Made by a program: the position numbers and the translations under genes | Part shown: positions 24,323 through 34,371 of the stretch, in pieces | Layout of the letters: the number at the start of each line of letters is the position of its first letter | Position numbering within the stretch: position 1 is the stretch's first letter | Assembly: GCA_002307725.1 (NCBI GenBank) | Contig: DBUB01000004.1 | Span: 186,001 to 250,000, forward strand | Reading direction: 5' to 3' | DNA length: 64,000 nucleotides | From: Alphaproteobacteria bacterium UBA1301 | GTDB lineage: Bacteria > Pseudomonadota > Alphaproteobacteria > Micropepsales > Micropepsaceae | Notes under the pieces: generated by a model | What the model was told of the DNA's origin: nothing | What the model saw: the letters and a program-made list of their open reading frames with translations, nothing else | The model's database searches: none

Positions 24323-26997
24323 ATGACCGACTCCCCACGCCCTTCGCCGGAAGCCCTGCTGGCCGATACCGCCCCGGATGGCCGCGGCCGGCTGAAAATC
24401 TTCCTCGGCTTCGCGCCCGGCGTCGGCAAGACCTATGAAATGCTGTCGCAGGCGCGCCAGCGCAAGCTGGAGGGTACCGATGTCGTCATCGGCGTGGTCG
24501 AGACGCATGGCCGCGCCGAGACCGACCGGCTGACCCGCAGCCTGGAGAAAATCCCCAAGCGGCAAATGGACTACAAGGGCCATCCCCTCGCCGAGATGGA
24601 CCTCGATGCCATCCTGGCGCGGCGGCCCAAGCTGGTGCTGGTGGACGAACTCGCCCACACCAATGTGGAGGGCAGCCGCCATCCCAAGCGCTATTTCGAT
24701 GTCGAGGAAATTCTTGGCGCCGGGATCGACGTTTATTCCACGCTCAATGTCCAGCATCTCGAAAGCCTCAACGATGTAGTGGCGCGCATCACCAAGGTGC
24801 GGGTGTCCGAGACCGTGCCCGATTCCGTGCTCGACCGCGCCAACGATGTCGAGCTGATCGATCTGACGCCGGAAGACCTCATCCAGCGGCTGAAAGACGG
24901 CAAGGTCTATCTGCCCGAGGCGGCGGAACGGGCGGCGCAGAATTATTTCGTGCCCGGCAATCTTACCGCCTTGCGCGAGATCGCGCTGCGCCGCACCGCT
25001 CAGCGCGTCGACGAGCAGATGGTCAATTACATGCGCGCCCACGCCATTCCCGGACCGTGGGAAGCGAGCGAACGCGTGCTGGTCCGCATCAACGAACGGC
25101 CCGGGGCCGTGGCCCTGGTGCGTTATGGCCGTCGCCTTGCTGATCGCCTTCACGCCTCATGGACGGCCGCCTATGTCGAAACGCCCGCCGCGCATAATTT
25201 CACCGAAGAAGAACGCGACCGCGTCGCCGAAGCCATGCGGGTGGCGGTGCGGCTCGGCGGTCAGGCAGTGACCATTCCGGCCACCAACGTTGCTGACGGC
25301 ATCGTCGAATACGCCCACGCCAACAACTACACCCACATCGTCACCTCCACCACGCGCCGCACCTGGTGGGAAACACTGCTGCGCCGCTCCACCACCTACG
25401 AGATCATCCGTCAGGCCGGCGGGGTCAGCGTGCATGTGGTGCCCGAGCAACTCACCAACGCGATGCGCGGCAAGAGCCCCTTGGCTACGCCGCGCGCATT
25501 GCTGCCGCCGTTCGAGACCAAGGGCTATCTCGAGAGCGTGCTTTACTCAGTGGCGGCGCTGGCGGCGGGCTTCGCGTTGAAGCGGTTTCTCGGCATCACC
25601 AATGTCGGCTTGGTGTTCCTGTTCGCCATCCTGGCGAGCGCCATGCGTTACGGCTTATGGCCAGCGCTGCTGGCCTCGGTTGTCATCGTGCTGGCGTTCA
25701 ATTTCCTGTTTCTACCGCCGCTCTACACCTTCACCGTCGCCGACCCCGAGAATATCATGGTGCTGGTGATTTTCGCCATCGTGGCGCTGATCACTTCCAA
25801 TCTCACGGCGCGAATGCGGGCCCAGGCGATGGTGGCGCGCGACCGCGCCACGGTGACCGAAAGCCTCTACCAGTTCAGCGGCAAGCTCGCCGCCGTCTAC
25901 GCGCTCGACGATCTTCTGTGGGCGACCTCGTTCCAGATTGCGCAGATGCTGAAGGTACGCGTGGTGATCCTGCTGCCCGAAAGCGGGCGGCTGGTGGTGC
26001 GTGCCGGTTATCCGCCCGACGACGTGCTCGACGATTCCGAAGTCGCCGCTGCGTACTGGGTGTGGGAACATGCGACGCCGGCCGGCCGCGGCGCGGATTC
26101 GCTGCCCGGCGCCAAACGCCTTTATCTGCCGATGCGGACGGGCCGCGGCGCCATTGGCGTGATCGGACTCGACAACGACAAGCCGGGGCCGCTGCTCACG
26201 CCCGACCAACGGCGCCTCTTCGATGCGCTTGCCGATCAGGCGGCACTGGCCATCGAGCGCGTGCACCTCGCCGACGACATCGAAAAGAGCCGTCTCGCCG
26301 CCGAAACCGAAAAGCTGCGCGGGGCCCTCCTCACCTCGATCAGCCACGATTTGCGCACGCCGCTCTCGGTGATCTTGGGCGCCGCTTCCAGCCTCAAAGA
26401 CCTCGGAGCCGCGCTCGATCCCGCCGCCCATCGCGAACTGGTCGCCACCATCGAAGAGGAAGGCCAGCGGCTTAACCGCTTCATCGCCAATCTGCTCGAC
26501 ATGACGCGGCTGGAATCGGGGGCGCTGGCCCCGCGACTGGAAGCGACCGATCTCGGCGATGTGGCGGGCAGCGCCGCGGGGCGGGCGACGCGCGTTCTGG
26601 CGGGTCACAAGCTGGCGCTCGCCATCGAGCCCGATCTGCCGCTGGTCAAGCTTGATCCGGTGCTGTTCGAACAAGTGCTGTTCAATGTGCTCGACAACGC
26701 CGGCAAATACGCGCCCGTGAACACCACGGTTACGCTCACCGCCCGGCGCGAGGGCGGCGCCATCAAGCTCGACATCGCCGACCAAGGCCCCGGCATTCCC
26801 GATGAAGACCTGGAGCGCATCTTCGACAAGTTCTATCGTGTCCTGGCGGCGGACCGTAAGCGCGTCGGCACCGGCCTCGGCCTTGCTATCGCGCGCGGAT
26901 TCGTGGAAGCCATGGGCGGCACGCTGACGGCCGGTAACCGCACTGAACCCGGCCCCAGCGGGGCGGTTTTCACCATCACCTTACCCATCGAGGCGTC

Positions 26998-27001
<4 letters not shown>
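24323..27001 (+). CDS. kdpD: Sensor histidine kinase KdpD
   Basis: This 892-residue sensor kinase has all KdpD modules in order. The N-terminal KdpD domain has Walker A GFAPGVGKTYEML (about 28-41) and Walker B KLVLVDELAHTN. A USP-like domain (about 250-370) is followed by four membrane helices (about 395-500), a GAF-like region (about 525-650), HisKA with the phosphorylated His675 in SISHDLRTPLS, and an ATPase domain with DQGPGIPDEDLERIF. It senses K+ shortage and turgor and phosphorylates KdpE. Its stop overlaps the kdpE start by 4 bases (ATGA). Confidence 0.96.
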
Positions 27002-27687
<686 letters not shown>

Positions 27688-27752
27688 TCGGCGCACGGGT
27701 CCCGGACTGCGCGCGGTTCCCATTTTCCCTGCGGTAATGCCATAATGGCGAC

Positions 27753-29051
27753 ATGCTGCTGTTCGAACTTACCGTCATCGCGTTTCTTGTGGCCATCAAC
27801 GGCGCCTTGGCAATGTCGGAACTTGCCATCGTCTCGTCGCGCCGCGCCAAATTGAAAAGCTTCGCCGACCATCGCATCACCGGCTCGCGCCGCGCCCTCG
27901 AACTCGCCGACAATCCGGGGCGCTTCCTTTCCACAGTGCAGATCGGCATCACGCTGGTTGGTGTGCTCTCCGGCGCGTTTTCCGGCGCCACGCTGGGCCT
28001 CAAGCTTACCGCCTGGCTGATGGCGCACGGCGTTCCCGACGCCGCGGCCGATGCGCTGGGCGTCGGTACCGTGGTGGCGGCGATCACCTATCTGTCGCTG
28101 ATCGTGGGCGAACTGGTGCCCAAGCAGATCGCGCTGTCCAATCCCGAAGGCATCGCCGTGCGCGTCGCCCCTGCAATGATCCTTTTGCAGAAGATCGCCA
28201 GCCCGCTGGTCTGGCTGCTCGATGTTTCGGGTGCGTGGATGCTGCGCTTGATCGGGCAGCACGGCCGCCGGCCGGAAGGCCCGACCGACGAGGAGATCAA
28301 GGCGCTGATCGCCGAAGCCGAAAGCGCCGGCGTCCTCGAAGCCGACGAACGGCGGATGATTTCGGGCGTGATGCGCCTGTCCGACCGGCCAGCCCGTGGC
28401 GTGATGACGCCGCGCACGGAGGTTACCTGGATCGATGTCGGCGCCCCACTTGAAGAGCTGCGGACGCTGGCGGTGTCGACCCAATTCACGCGGCTGCCCG
28501 CCGGTCTCGGCATCAACGAGCTTTCCGGCGTGATCCGCATCCACGACCTGCTCGCCGCCTTCCTCAGCGGGCGGCCGTTCGCCGTCGCCGCGCTGATCAA
28601 GCCCGCGCCCATCGTCTACGACAAGGCCGATGCGCTCGACGTGCTGGCGGTGTTGCGCAACGCCGAAGTGCCGATGGCACTGGTGCACGACGAATACGGC
28701 CACTTCGAAGGCGTCGTCACACCCGCCAACATCATGGAAGCGATCGCCGGTGGCTTCCACACCGAAGGCGAAACGCCCGAACAGAGCGCCGTGCGTCGCG
28801 GCGACGGTTCGTGGCTCCTCGCCGGCGATCTATCCGCCGACGAAATGGCCGACACCATCGGCTTTGCTCTGCCCGCCCACCGCGATTATCAGACCACCGC
28901 CGGTTTCGTCCTGGCGCTGGCGCGGCACCTGCCCGTTACCGGCGAAGCCTTCATCACCCAAGGCTGGCGCTTCGAAATCGTCGACATGGATGGACGCCGC
29001 ATCGACAAGGTGCTGGTGGCAAGACTGCCATCTCCGCGGCGAAGCAGTTAG
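27753..29051 (+). CDS. CNNM/CorC-type hemolysin-family membrane protein
   Basis: This 432-residue protein has an N-terminal DUF21/CNNM membrane domain (about 1-200, with LIVGELVPKQIALSNPEGIA, a typical motif), a pair of CBS domains (about 205-345, including GVMTPRTEVTWID and VHDEYGHFEGVVTP) and a C-terminal CorC_HlyC domain (about 350-430). Relatives act in Mg2+ or Co2+ efflux or homeostasis; the old name hemolysin is misleading. It may be read from the kdp transcript, since little space separates them. It converges with the symporter gene downstream. Confidence 0.88.
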   Translation: MLLFELTVIAFLVAINGALAMSELAIVSSRRAKLKSFADHRITGSRRALELADNPGRFLSTVQIGITLVGVLSGAFSGATLGLKLTAWLMAHGVPDAAADALGVGTVVAAITYLSLIVGELVPKQIALSNPEGIAVRVAPAMILLQKIASPLVWLLDVSGAWMLRLIGQHGRRPEGPTDEEIKALIAEAESAGVLEADERRMISGVMRLSDRPARGVMTPRTEVTWIDVGAPLEELRTLAVSTQFTRLPAGLGINELSGVIRIHDLLAAFLSGRPFAVAALIKPAPIVYDKADALDVLAVLRNAEVPMALVHDEYGHFEGVVTPANIMEAIAGGFHTEGETPEQSAVRRGDGSWLLAGDLSADEMADTIGFALPAHRDYQTTAGFVLALARHLPVTGEAFITQGWRFEIVDMDGRRIDKVLVARLPSPRRSS

Positions 29052-29091
29052 GGGGTTGGCGCGCTTGCGCAACCGGAGATAACGATTAGGC

Positions 29092-30483
29092 TTAGGGTTG
29101 CCTCGCCACACGGCGGCGGGCCACCATGCCCATCCCGATCACCGCCGCGCTGAACGCCAGCCCGACGAACAAGGGATGCAGCGGCAGGTGGAAGACAAAT
29201 CGTCCGCACACGGCGGCGGCGGTCGCAGAGGCCATCGCGAGCGCCGCCCAGCCGCCGCCGAGGTGCCGTGGCCAGAAGATCGCCAGCGCCATCGGCAGGA
29301 ACACACCGGCGCTGCGCAGCGCCATCGAGAGATAATTCCACGCCAGCACTTGGCTACCGGCATTGGCCAGCGCGATGGCAAAGGCGAGCCCCGTCACCGC
29401 CAGAACACCGCCGCGGTTGAGCCATAACAGCGTGCGCCCGCTTTCGAGGCCGCAGAGGCCACGGCCGAAATCGCCCGCGATCATGGTGCCGATGCCGAGC
29501 GCCAGTCCGGCAATCGATCCGACCACCGAGAACAAAATGCCCGCCAGCCCGATACCGCCGATCACCGATGGCACTTCGGTCAGAAGATAAACCGGCAGCG
29601 CCGTGATCGGGCTCATCGCGGGATGGGCGGCGTGCATCGCCATGCCGATCGCCACGCAGGGAAGCCCGACCGGAATCGACAGCATCGCCGCCACCAGCGT
29701 GCCGCGCGCGGCCGTTTTGGTATCGCTGGCCGAGAAAATCGCCTGAATATACGTCTGGGTACAGATCATTCCGATGATCAGCGCGACAACATCGGCGGCG
29801 GTTTCACTCCAGCCGCGCGAGAAAGGATTGAACCACGGCTCGAACGGAAAAGCGGCAGTGAAATGGGGCATACGGAGCAATGTCAGCGCCGCGGTGATCC
29901 CGGCCACCGCCAGCGCCAGCCCGATCGCCGCCATTTTCAACAGGCCCGCCAGCCCTGCGCCTTTCAAGCCGCCGAAGAACACGCTCGCGATCACCAAGGC
30001 GGCGATGATGGCGGCCGCCTGCCACAGCGGCAGGCCGAACAAAACCCCGATCAGCGCCATGCCGGAAATCGCGCTCGCCACGGCACTGAAAAGAATACCC
30101 GTCGAAGAAATCGCGCTGGCAAGCAATCCAGCGCCACGTCCGTAATGGGCCGTGAGGTATTGCGGCAAGGTCTCCAAACCGCTGGCGCGGAGCGGCCGCG
30201 CATAATAGAGCGCCATCACGATGAGGCCGAGCCCGACCCCGAGGGTGAACCACCAAGCGCAAATCCCGTATGAAAACGCCATCTGCGCGGTGCCGATGGT
30301 GGAGGCGCCTGCGACGGATGTTCCAGCGATGGAGCCGGCGATCATCGTGGCACCGGCCCGCCGTCCGCTGAGGGAGAACCCTTCCGCCGAGCCGACTGCG
30401 CGCGCAGCATAGATCGCCAGCGCCACGAAAGCACCAAGCGTAACAATCAGGCCAAAAAGATGGCCGAAGGAAAGGCTGACCAT
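29092..30483 (-). CDS. Sodium:solute symporter (SSS family)
   Basis: This 463-residue integral membrane protein has about 13 hydrophobic segments and an SSS-type layout (GSIAGTSVAGASTIGTAQMA in the second helix region, GICAWWFTLGVGLGLIVMAL following). Such proteins import organic solutes using Na+. The substrate cannot be read from the sequence. It begins 20 bases downstream of a secreted CE2-like acetyl esterase gene on the same strand, so uptake of a sugar or sugar acid released by that enzyme is a reasonable guess. Confidence 0.8.
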   Translation of the reverse strand: MVSLSFGHLFGLIVTLGAFVALAIYAARAVGSAEGFSLSGRRAGATMIAGSIAGTSVAGASTIGTAQMAFSYGICAWWFTLGVGLGLIVMALYYARPLRASGLETLPQYLTAHYGRGAGLLASAISSTGILFSAVASAISGMALIGVLFGLPLWQAAAIIAALVIASVFFGGLKGAGLAGLLKMAAIGLALAVAGITAALTLLRMPHFTAAFPFEPWFNPFSRGWSETAADVVALIIGMICTQTYIQAIFSASDTKTAARGTLVAAMLSIPVGLPCVAIGMAMHAAHPAMSPITALPVYLLTEVPSVIGGIGLAGILFSVVGSIAGLALGIGTMIAGDFGRGLCGLESGRTLLWLNRGGVLAVTGLAFAIALANAGSQVLAWNYLSMALRSAGVFLPMALAIFWPRHLGGGWAALAMASATAAAVCGRFVFHLPLHPLFVGLAFSAAVIGMGMVARRRVARQP

Positions 30484-30503
30484 AACAATCGCCGGTTACG
30501 TTC

Positions 30504-31619
30504 TTATGATCCCGGCGCGAAGCGAGGTAGCAGCGATACGCGATCAATCACCAGCTTTGACAACAACGCCTCGTCCTTCAGGGACGGATGACCATGGCAG
30601 GCCATCCATTCGAGGCCGGTGAAAACGATGGTCTCAAGATCGGCAACGCCTTCGGACCCCGCCAGTGCCGCCGCGGCTTTCATATTGTCGGCGATTTCGT
30701 TCGCAGCGCCGTCGGAGGCCATCATGATGATGTGCGCGTCCGGATATTTGGCGCGCAGGCTCTTGATGAAATCGGCATAGCTGCGAATGGCATCGGCGTG
30801 CAGCGCGTCACGCGTGGCCCATTTTTCGCCCGGATTGAGTTTGGTCGAGAAATCGTTGGTGCCAAGACCAACCACCACGACATCCGGCGTCCAACCGTCG
30901 TCGGACGCCGGAACCGAATGATCGAACAGCGCAAATTTGTAGAGATAGGGCAGCGTGTCGCCCGGTGCCAGACCGTTGTAATTGCGTACGATCCCGCGCC
31001 CGGAATAAGCGTTAATGCGATAAGCGGCACCAAAGTGCTTGGCCACGATCGGACCCCAGGCGAGCGAGGTGTCGGTGGTATCGCGCACATCGTCGGTGGT
31101 GCAGACCTGGCCCCGGGAGGTGTCGCCGTACCCGACGGTGTAGGAATCGCCGATGAATTCGATGCGATGGCTATAGCTCGGCGCTGGCAACGCATTGGCG
31201 GTGTCAGGCACGAAGAAGCCGTCGAAGCTTCCGGTGGTCGCTTGCGTCTCGCTCGCTTTTTCGAGGCGAATGACATGGCGGCCAGGGCCGAGGTCTTTCA
31301 GCGACACCGTCACCTTGCCGGGGCGTGTCAGCGTCAGTTTGTGCATGCCGTCGACCCAGACATACAGGTTGTTTTGATCGTCATTGACCTTGGCATCGAC
31401 GCTGTCGCCGGTGAAGGCCGCTTCGAAATACACGCCCGGCCATTGATAGGTGTAGCTGGCTTTGTCCACCGGCGACGAGAACAGGTGGAAGCTTTCGTCC
31501 TTCGTCACATGCGTCACGACGCGCCCGCCGACGAACATCTGCAGCGGCACGGAGTCGGCCAAAGCCGGAACAGTCAGCGCCGTAACGGCGAACAAAGCGG
31601 ATATCAAAACGCGGCGCAT
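30504..31619 (-). CDS. Secreted SGNH/GDSL esterase, CE2-like
   Basis: This 371-residue protein has a cleavable signal (MRRVLISALFAVTALTVPAL). An N-terminal jelly-roll domain (about 25-145) precedes an SGNH hydrolase domain, the arrangement of CE2 carbohydrate acetyl esterases. The nucleophile motif is FIGDSYTVGYG, the GTND block is LGTNDFSTKL, and the catalytic His lies in MACHGHPSLKDE. CE2 enzymes deacetylate xylan and other polysaccharides. It is probably co-transcribed with the SSS symporter gene 20 bases downstream, suggesting scavenging of plant polymers. Confidence 0.83.
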   Translation of the reverse strand: MRRVLISALFAVTALTVPALADSVPLQMFVGGRVVTHVTKDESFHLFSSPVDKASYTYQWPGVYFEAAFTGDSVDAKVNDDQNNLYVWVDGMHKLTLTRPGKVTVSLKDLGPGRHVIRLEKASETQATTGSFDGFFVPDTANALPAPSYSHRIEFIGDSYTVGYGDTSRGQVCTTDDVRDTTDTSLAWGPIVAKHFGAAYRINAYSGRGIVRNYNGLAPGDTLPYLYKFALFDHSVPASDDGWTPDVVVVGLGTNDFSTKLNPGEKWATRDALHADAIRSYADFIKSLRAKYPDAHIIMMASDGAANEIADNMKAAAALAGSEGVADLETIVFTGLEWMACHGHPSLKDEALLSKLVIDRVSLLPRFAPGS

Positions 31620-31726
31620 CAGTCGGGACCCGTATATTGGAAAGCTGCCCTGTTATACGACAGCGCTTTCCTGCACCACATGGCAAATTCCACCCTGTGA
31701 CGGCGCAAAAATGCCGCGGTAAGCCC

Positions 31727-32281
31727 TTACGAACTCACCACCGCGAGCATTTTGGCGGCGCGGTCGCCCAAGCCGTGGAACGTGTGCGGATACGAAGAGT
31801 GGAGATAAACGCTGTCGCCCGGCTCCAAAATCCAGGTCCGGCCGTCATAGGTCAGTTCGATCAGGCCTTCGAGCACATAACAGAATTCCTGGCCGTCATG
31901 GGTGATCGGCACCGGCTTGGGGGTCGCCGGATCGAACGACAAGAGAAACGGTTCCATCATGTGGCCGGCGGTTCCGGGGCGCGTCAACGACAGATAAGTG
32001 TAGCTCTGCTCGGTGTCGCCCTGATCGCCCGCCATGCCTTCACCGGAGCGGCAGATGGTGAGATGTTCCGACACCACCGCGCCGCCGTGCAGCAGCCCTT
32101 CAGTCTTGGACCCGAGCACACGGCTGAGCTGGATCACCGCGCCAATGGCCGGCACCGCGGTGCCGTCCTCATAAGCTTGCAGCCGCTCGGGATCGATCCC
32201 CGCCAGCTTCGCCACTTGTTCGAGGCTCATATCCTGCGCCTCGCGCAATGCCTGGATGCGTTGACCGACATATTTGCGCAT
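31727..32281 (-). CDS. XRE-cupin regulator at the end of the oxidoreductase operon
   Basis: This 184-residue regulator has an N-terminal helix-turn-helix (ALREAQDMSLEQVAKLAGID) and a C-terminal cupin (about 105-180, HDGQEFCYVLEGLIELTYDG, LEPGDSVYLHSSYPHTFHG). Such proteins sense small metabolites and often repress neighbouring catabolic genes. It starts only 3 bases after the PorB-like gene, so it is co-transcribed with the 2-oxoacid oxidoreductase and probably controls it in response to a metabolite. The ligand is unknown. Confidence 0.82.
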   Translation of the reverse strand: MRKYVGQRIQALREAQDMSLEQVAKLAGIDPERLQAYEDGTAVPAIGAVIQLSRVLGSKTEGLLHGGAVVSEHLTICRSGEGMAGDQGDTEQSYTYLSLTRPGTAGHMMEPFLLSFDPATPKPVPITHDGQEFCYVLEGLIELTYDGRTWILEPGDSVYLHSSYPHTFHGLGDRAAKMLAVVSS

Positions 32282-32284
32282 GGA

Positions 32285-33211
32285 TCACCTCTCGCGCCGC
32301 GCCGGAACGATGCGCCCGGAGAGCGACCGTAAGTTCTGCCAGTAGCGGTCGATGGCGGGACGAAGATCCGCCGCCGTCAGCCCCGATTTCTGGAAGCGGC
32401 GTTGCAGCGACAGATACATGTTGAGCGCCTCGTCGGAGAAATCGGGCTCGATGTTTACCACATGCCGCTTGCCGTCGAAAACCTCATAGACCGGCCACAG
32501 ACCGGAGCGCACCGCCAGCCGCACCAGTTCGAGGCCCAAAGCAGGTTCAGACTTCCACCCCGTCGGGCACGGCGATAGAATATGCAGGAAGCGGAAGCCG
32601 CGCTGCTCAATGGCGTAGGTGAATTTCCTATGCGTGTCCTCGACATGCGCCAGACTGACCGAGGCGGCATAAGGAATGCGATGCGCCGCCATCACCGCCA
32701 GAATATCCTTTTTCTGCTCCAGCTTGCCTTCGAGGGTGTTGGAGGTCACCGCCCCTTGCGGCGTCGCCGACGAGCGCTGACCGCCGGTGTTGCCGTAGAT
32801 TTCGTTGTCATAACATACGAATAGGATGTCTTCGTTGCGCTCGGCCGCCGCCGACAGACAGGCAAAGCCGATGTCGAACGTGCCGCCGTCGCCCGCCAGC
32901 ACGATCACGCGGGTGTCTTCGCCGTTGAGCCGCGCCACCGCCGCCATGCCCGAGGCTGCCGCCGCCGCCGAGGCAAACGTGGTCATCAGGGTGGGAACGC
33001 CAAAGGTCGCTTGCGGAAACGTGCCGCCCGCCACCGCGCCGCAACAGGCCGGGATCACGAGTTGCACCGGACGCTGGCCGACGGCGCGCCGCAGCATTTG
33101 CAAAGTGATCGACATGCCGCAACCGCCACAGTTGGTATTGCCTTTGCGGAACAAGGGTTCGGCGCGGTCGAGGCTGGTCTGGCAAAGTCCGCCGAGAGCT
33201 GGTTCGTTCAT
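32285..33211 (-). CDS. porB: 2-oxoacid:acceptor oxidoreductase beta subunit (TPP-binding, PorB-like)
   Basis: This subunit of about 308 residues binds thiamine diphosphate. GDGGTFDIG followed about 27 residues later by YDNEIYGNTGGQ is the TPP-Mg motif. An N-terminal TNCGGCGMS stretch is the usual cysteine-containing entry segment. With the alpha subunit and the fused gamma protein it should decarboxylate pyruvate (or a related 2-oxoacid) to the acyl-CoA. I use the ATG at 33211, which shares one base with the alpha stop (TGATG); a GTG one codon earlier is possible. Confidence 0.88.
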   Translation of the reverse strand: MNEPALGGLCQTSLDRAEPLFRKGNTNCGGCGMSITLQMLRRAVGQRPVQLVIPACCGAVAGGTFPQATFGVPTLMTTFASAAAAASGMAAVARLNGEDTRVIVLAGDGGTFDIGFACLSAAAERNEDILFVCYDNEIYGNTGGQRSSATPQGAVTSNTLEGKLEQKKDILAVMAAHRIPYAASVSLAHVEDTHRKFTYAIEQRGFRFLHILSPCPTGWKSEPALGLELVRLAVRSGLWPVYEVFDGKRHVVNIEPDFSDEALNMYLSLQRRFQKSGLTAADLRPAIDRYWQNLRSLSGRIVPARRER

Positions 33212-34371
33212 CACACCGCCTCCATCAAGACGGGCGAACCCGAGCCGTCGCGTCCTTCAATATCGGCGACCATCTTGGCGATGTGTTCGGGGCGGATATC
33301 ACCACCGCCCATCCCGGCGAGATAATCCTGCACCACCGCGCCCGGATCGGCGAAGACGCGGGTATCGGACCACAACACGCCGCCCATGCCGAGCGCGATA
33401 TTGCGATCGATCACCGCGATGCGCTTCTTGCCGGCAAAAATGGAACGGATCGCCGCCATCGGCGCCGGCCGGAACAGCCGCACCCGCAAACTGCCGACCT
33501 TCTTGCCTTCGGCCCGCAACGCATCGACGACGTGTTCGGCAGCGATCGGAATGGTGCCCATCGAGACGATCAAGGTTTCGGCGTCGTCCGCTTTGTACGG
33601 CACCAGAATGTCGGGCGGGCGGCGTCCGAAAATCGCTGCGAATTCGGTTTGGATTTCCGCATAGATCGCGGGCACGCCCAGCATCGCCTGGTGATGCTGC
33701 AAGCGATGCACTTCGGTCTGATGCGGAATTTCGATCTGGCCGAGGGTGTGCGGAATTTCCGCCAAGCGATGCGGCACATCCGTCGGCGGCAGGAAGGCAT
33801 CGACCTTGGCTTGCTCGGGCACTTCGGTCTGCGCCACTGTGTGGGAGAGTATGAACCCTTCCATGCACACCATCACCGGCATCATCACGCGCTGGTCTTC
33901 GGCGAGACGGAAGCCGCACAGAATGGAATCGAACACCTCTTGGTTATCGGCGCAGAAAAACTGGATAATGCCAGCATCGCGCAGCAGCAGCGCATCGCCG
34001 TGATCGGCCCAGATATTCCACGGCGGCCCCAGGGTGCGATTGGCAACCGCCATCACCACCGGAAAGCGCATCGTTGCGGCGGCGATACAGTTTTCGAGCA
34101 TGTAAGCGAGGCCGTTCGACGAGGTGGTGGTGAAAGTGCGCGCCCCCGCCGCAGCGCCGCCGATGCACACGCCCATGGCGGAATGCTCGCTTTCGACGCG
34201 CACGACATGGCCTTTGTCGATCTTCTGATTGCAGAGGAATTCCATGCATTCGGTGGAAGGCGTGATCGGATAGACGCCCGAAACGAAACCGCGCCCGGTT
34301 CGATTGGCGCGGGCGGCGAGGGTCGCTGCCAGCGCGGCGCCGTGATTGGCGGAGAGAAGTTCTAGGCTCAT
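33211..34371 (-). CDS. porA: 2-oxoacid:acceptor oxidoreductase alpha subunit (PorA-like)
   Basis: This 386-residue alpha subunit carries the pyrimidine-binding region SGVYPITPSTECMEF, the conserved EHSAMGVCIGGAAAGARTFT and TSSNGLAYMLEN. NRTLGPPWNIWADHGDALLL resembles pyruvate-specific PorA more than 2-oxoglutarate KorA, so pyruvate is the best guess for substrate. The start MSLELLSANHG at 34371 overlaps the stop of the upstream fusion gene by 4 bases (ATGA). The frame extends 55 codons further upstream, but only as a shadow of that gene. Confidence 0.88.
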   Translation of the reverse strand: MSLELLSANHGAALAATLAARANRTGRGFVSGVYPITPSTECMEFLCNQKIDKGHVVRVESEHSAMGVCIGGAAAGARTFTTTSSNGLAYMLENCIAAATMRFPVVMAVANRTLGPPWNIWADHGDALLLRDAGIIQFFCADNQEVFDSILCGFRLAEDQRVMMPVMVCMEGFILSHTVAQTEVPEQAKVDAFLPPTDVPHRLAEIPHTLGQIEIPHQTEVHRLQHHQAMLGVPAIYAEIQTEFAAIFGRRPPDILVPYKADDAETLIVSMGTIPIAAEHVVDALRAEGKKVGSLRVRLFRPAPMAAIRSIFAGKKRIAVIDRNIALGMGGVLWSDTRVFADPGAVVQDYLAGMGGGDIRPEHIAKMVADIEGRDGSGSPVLMEAV

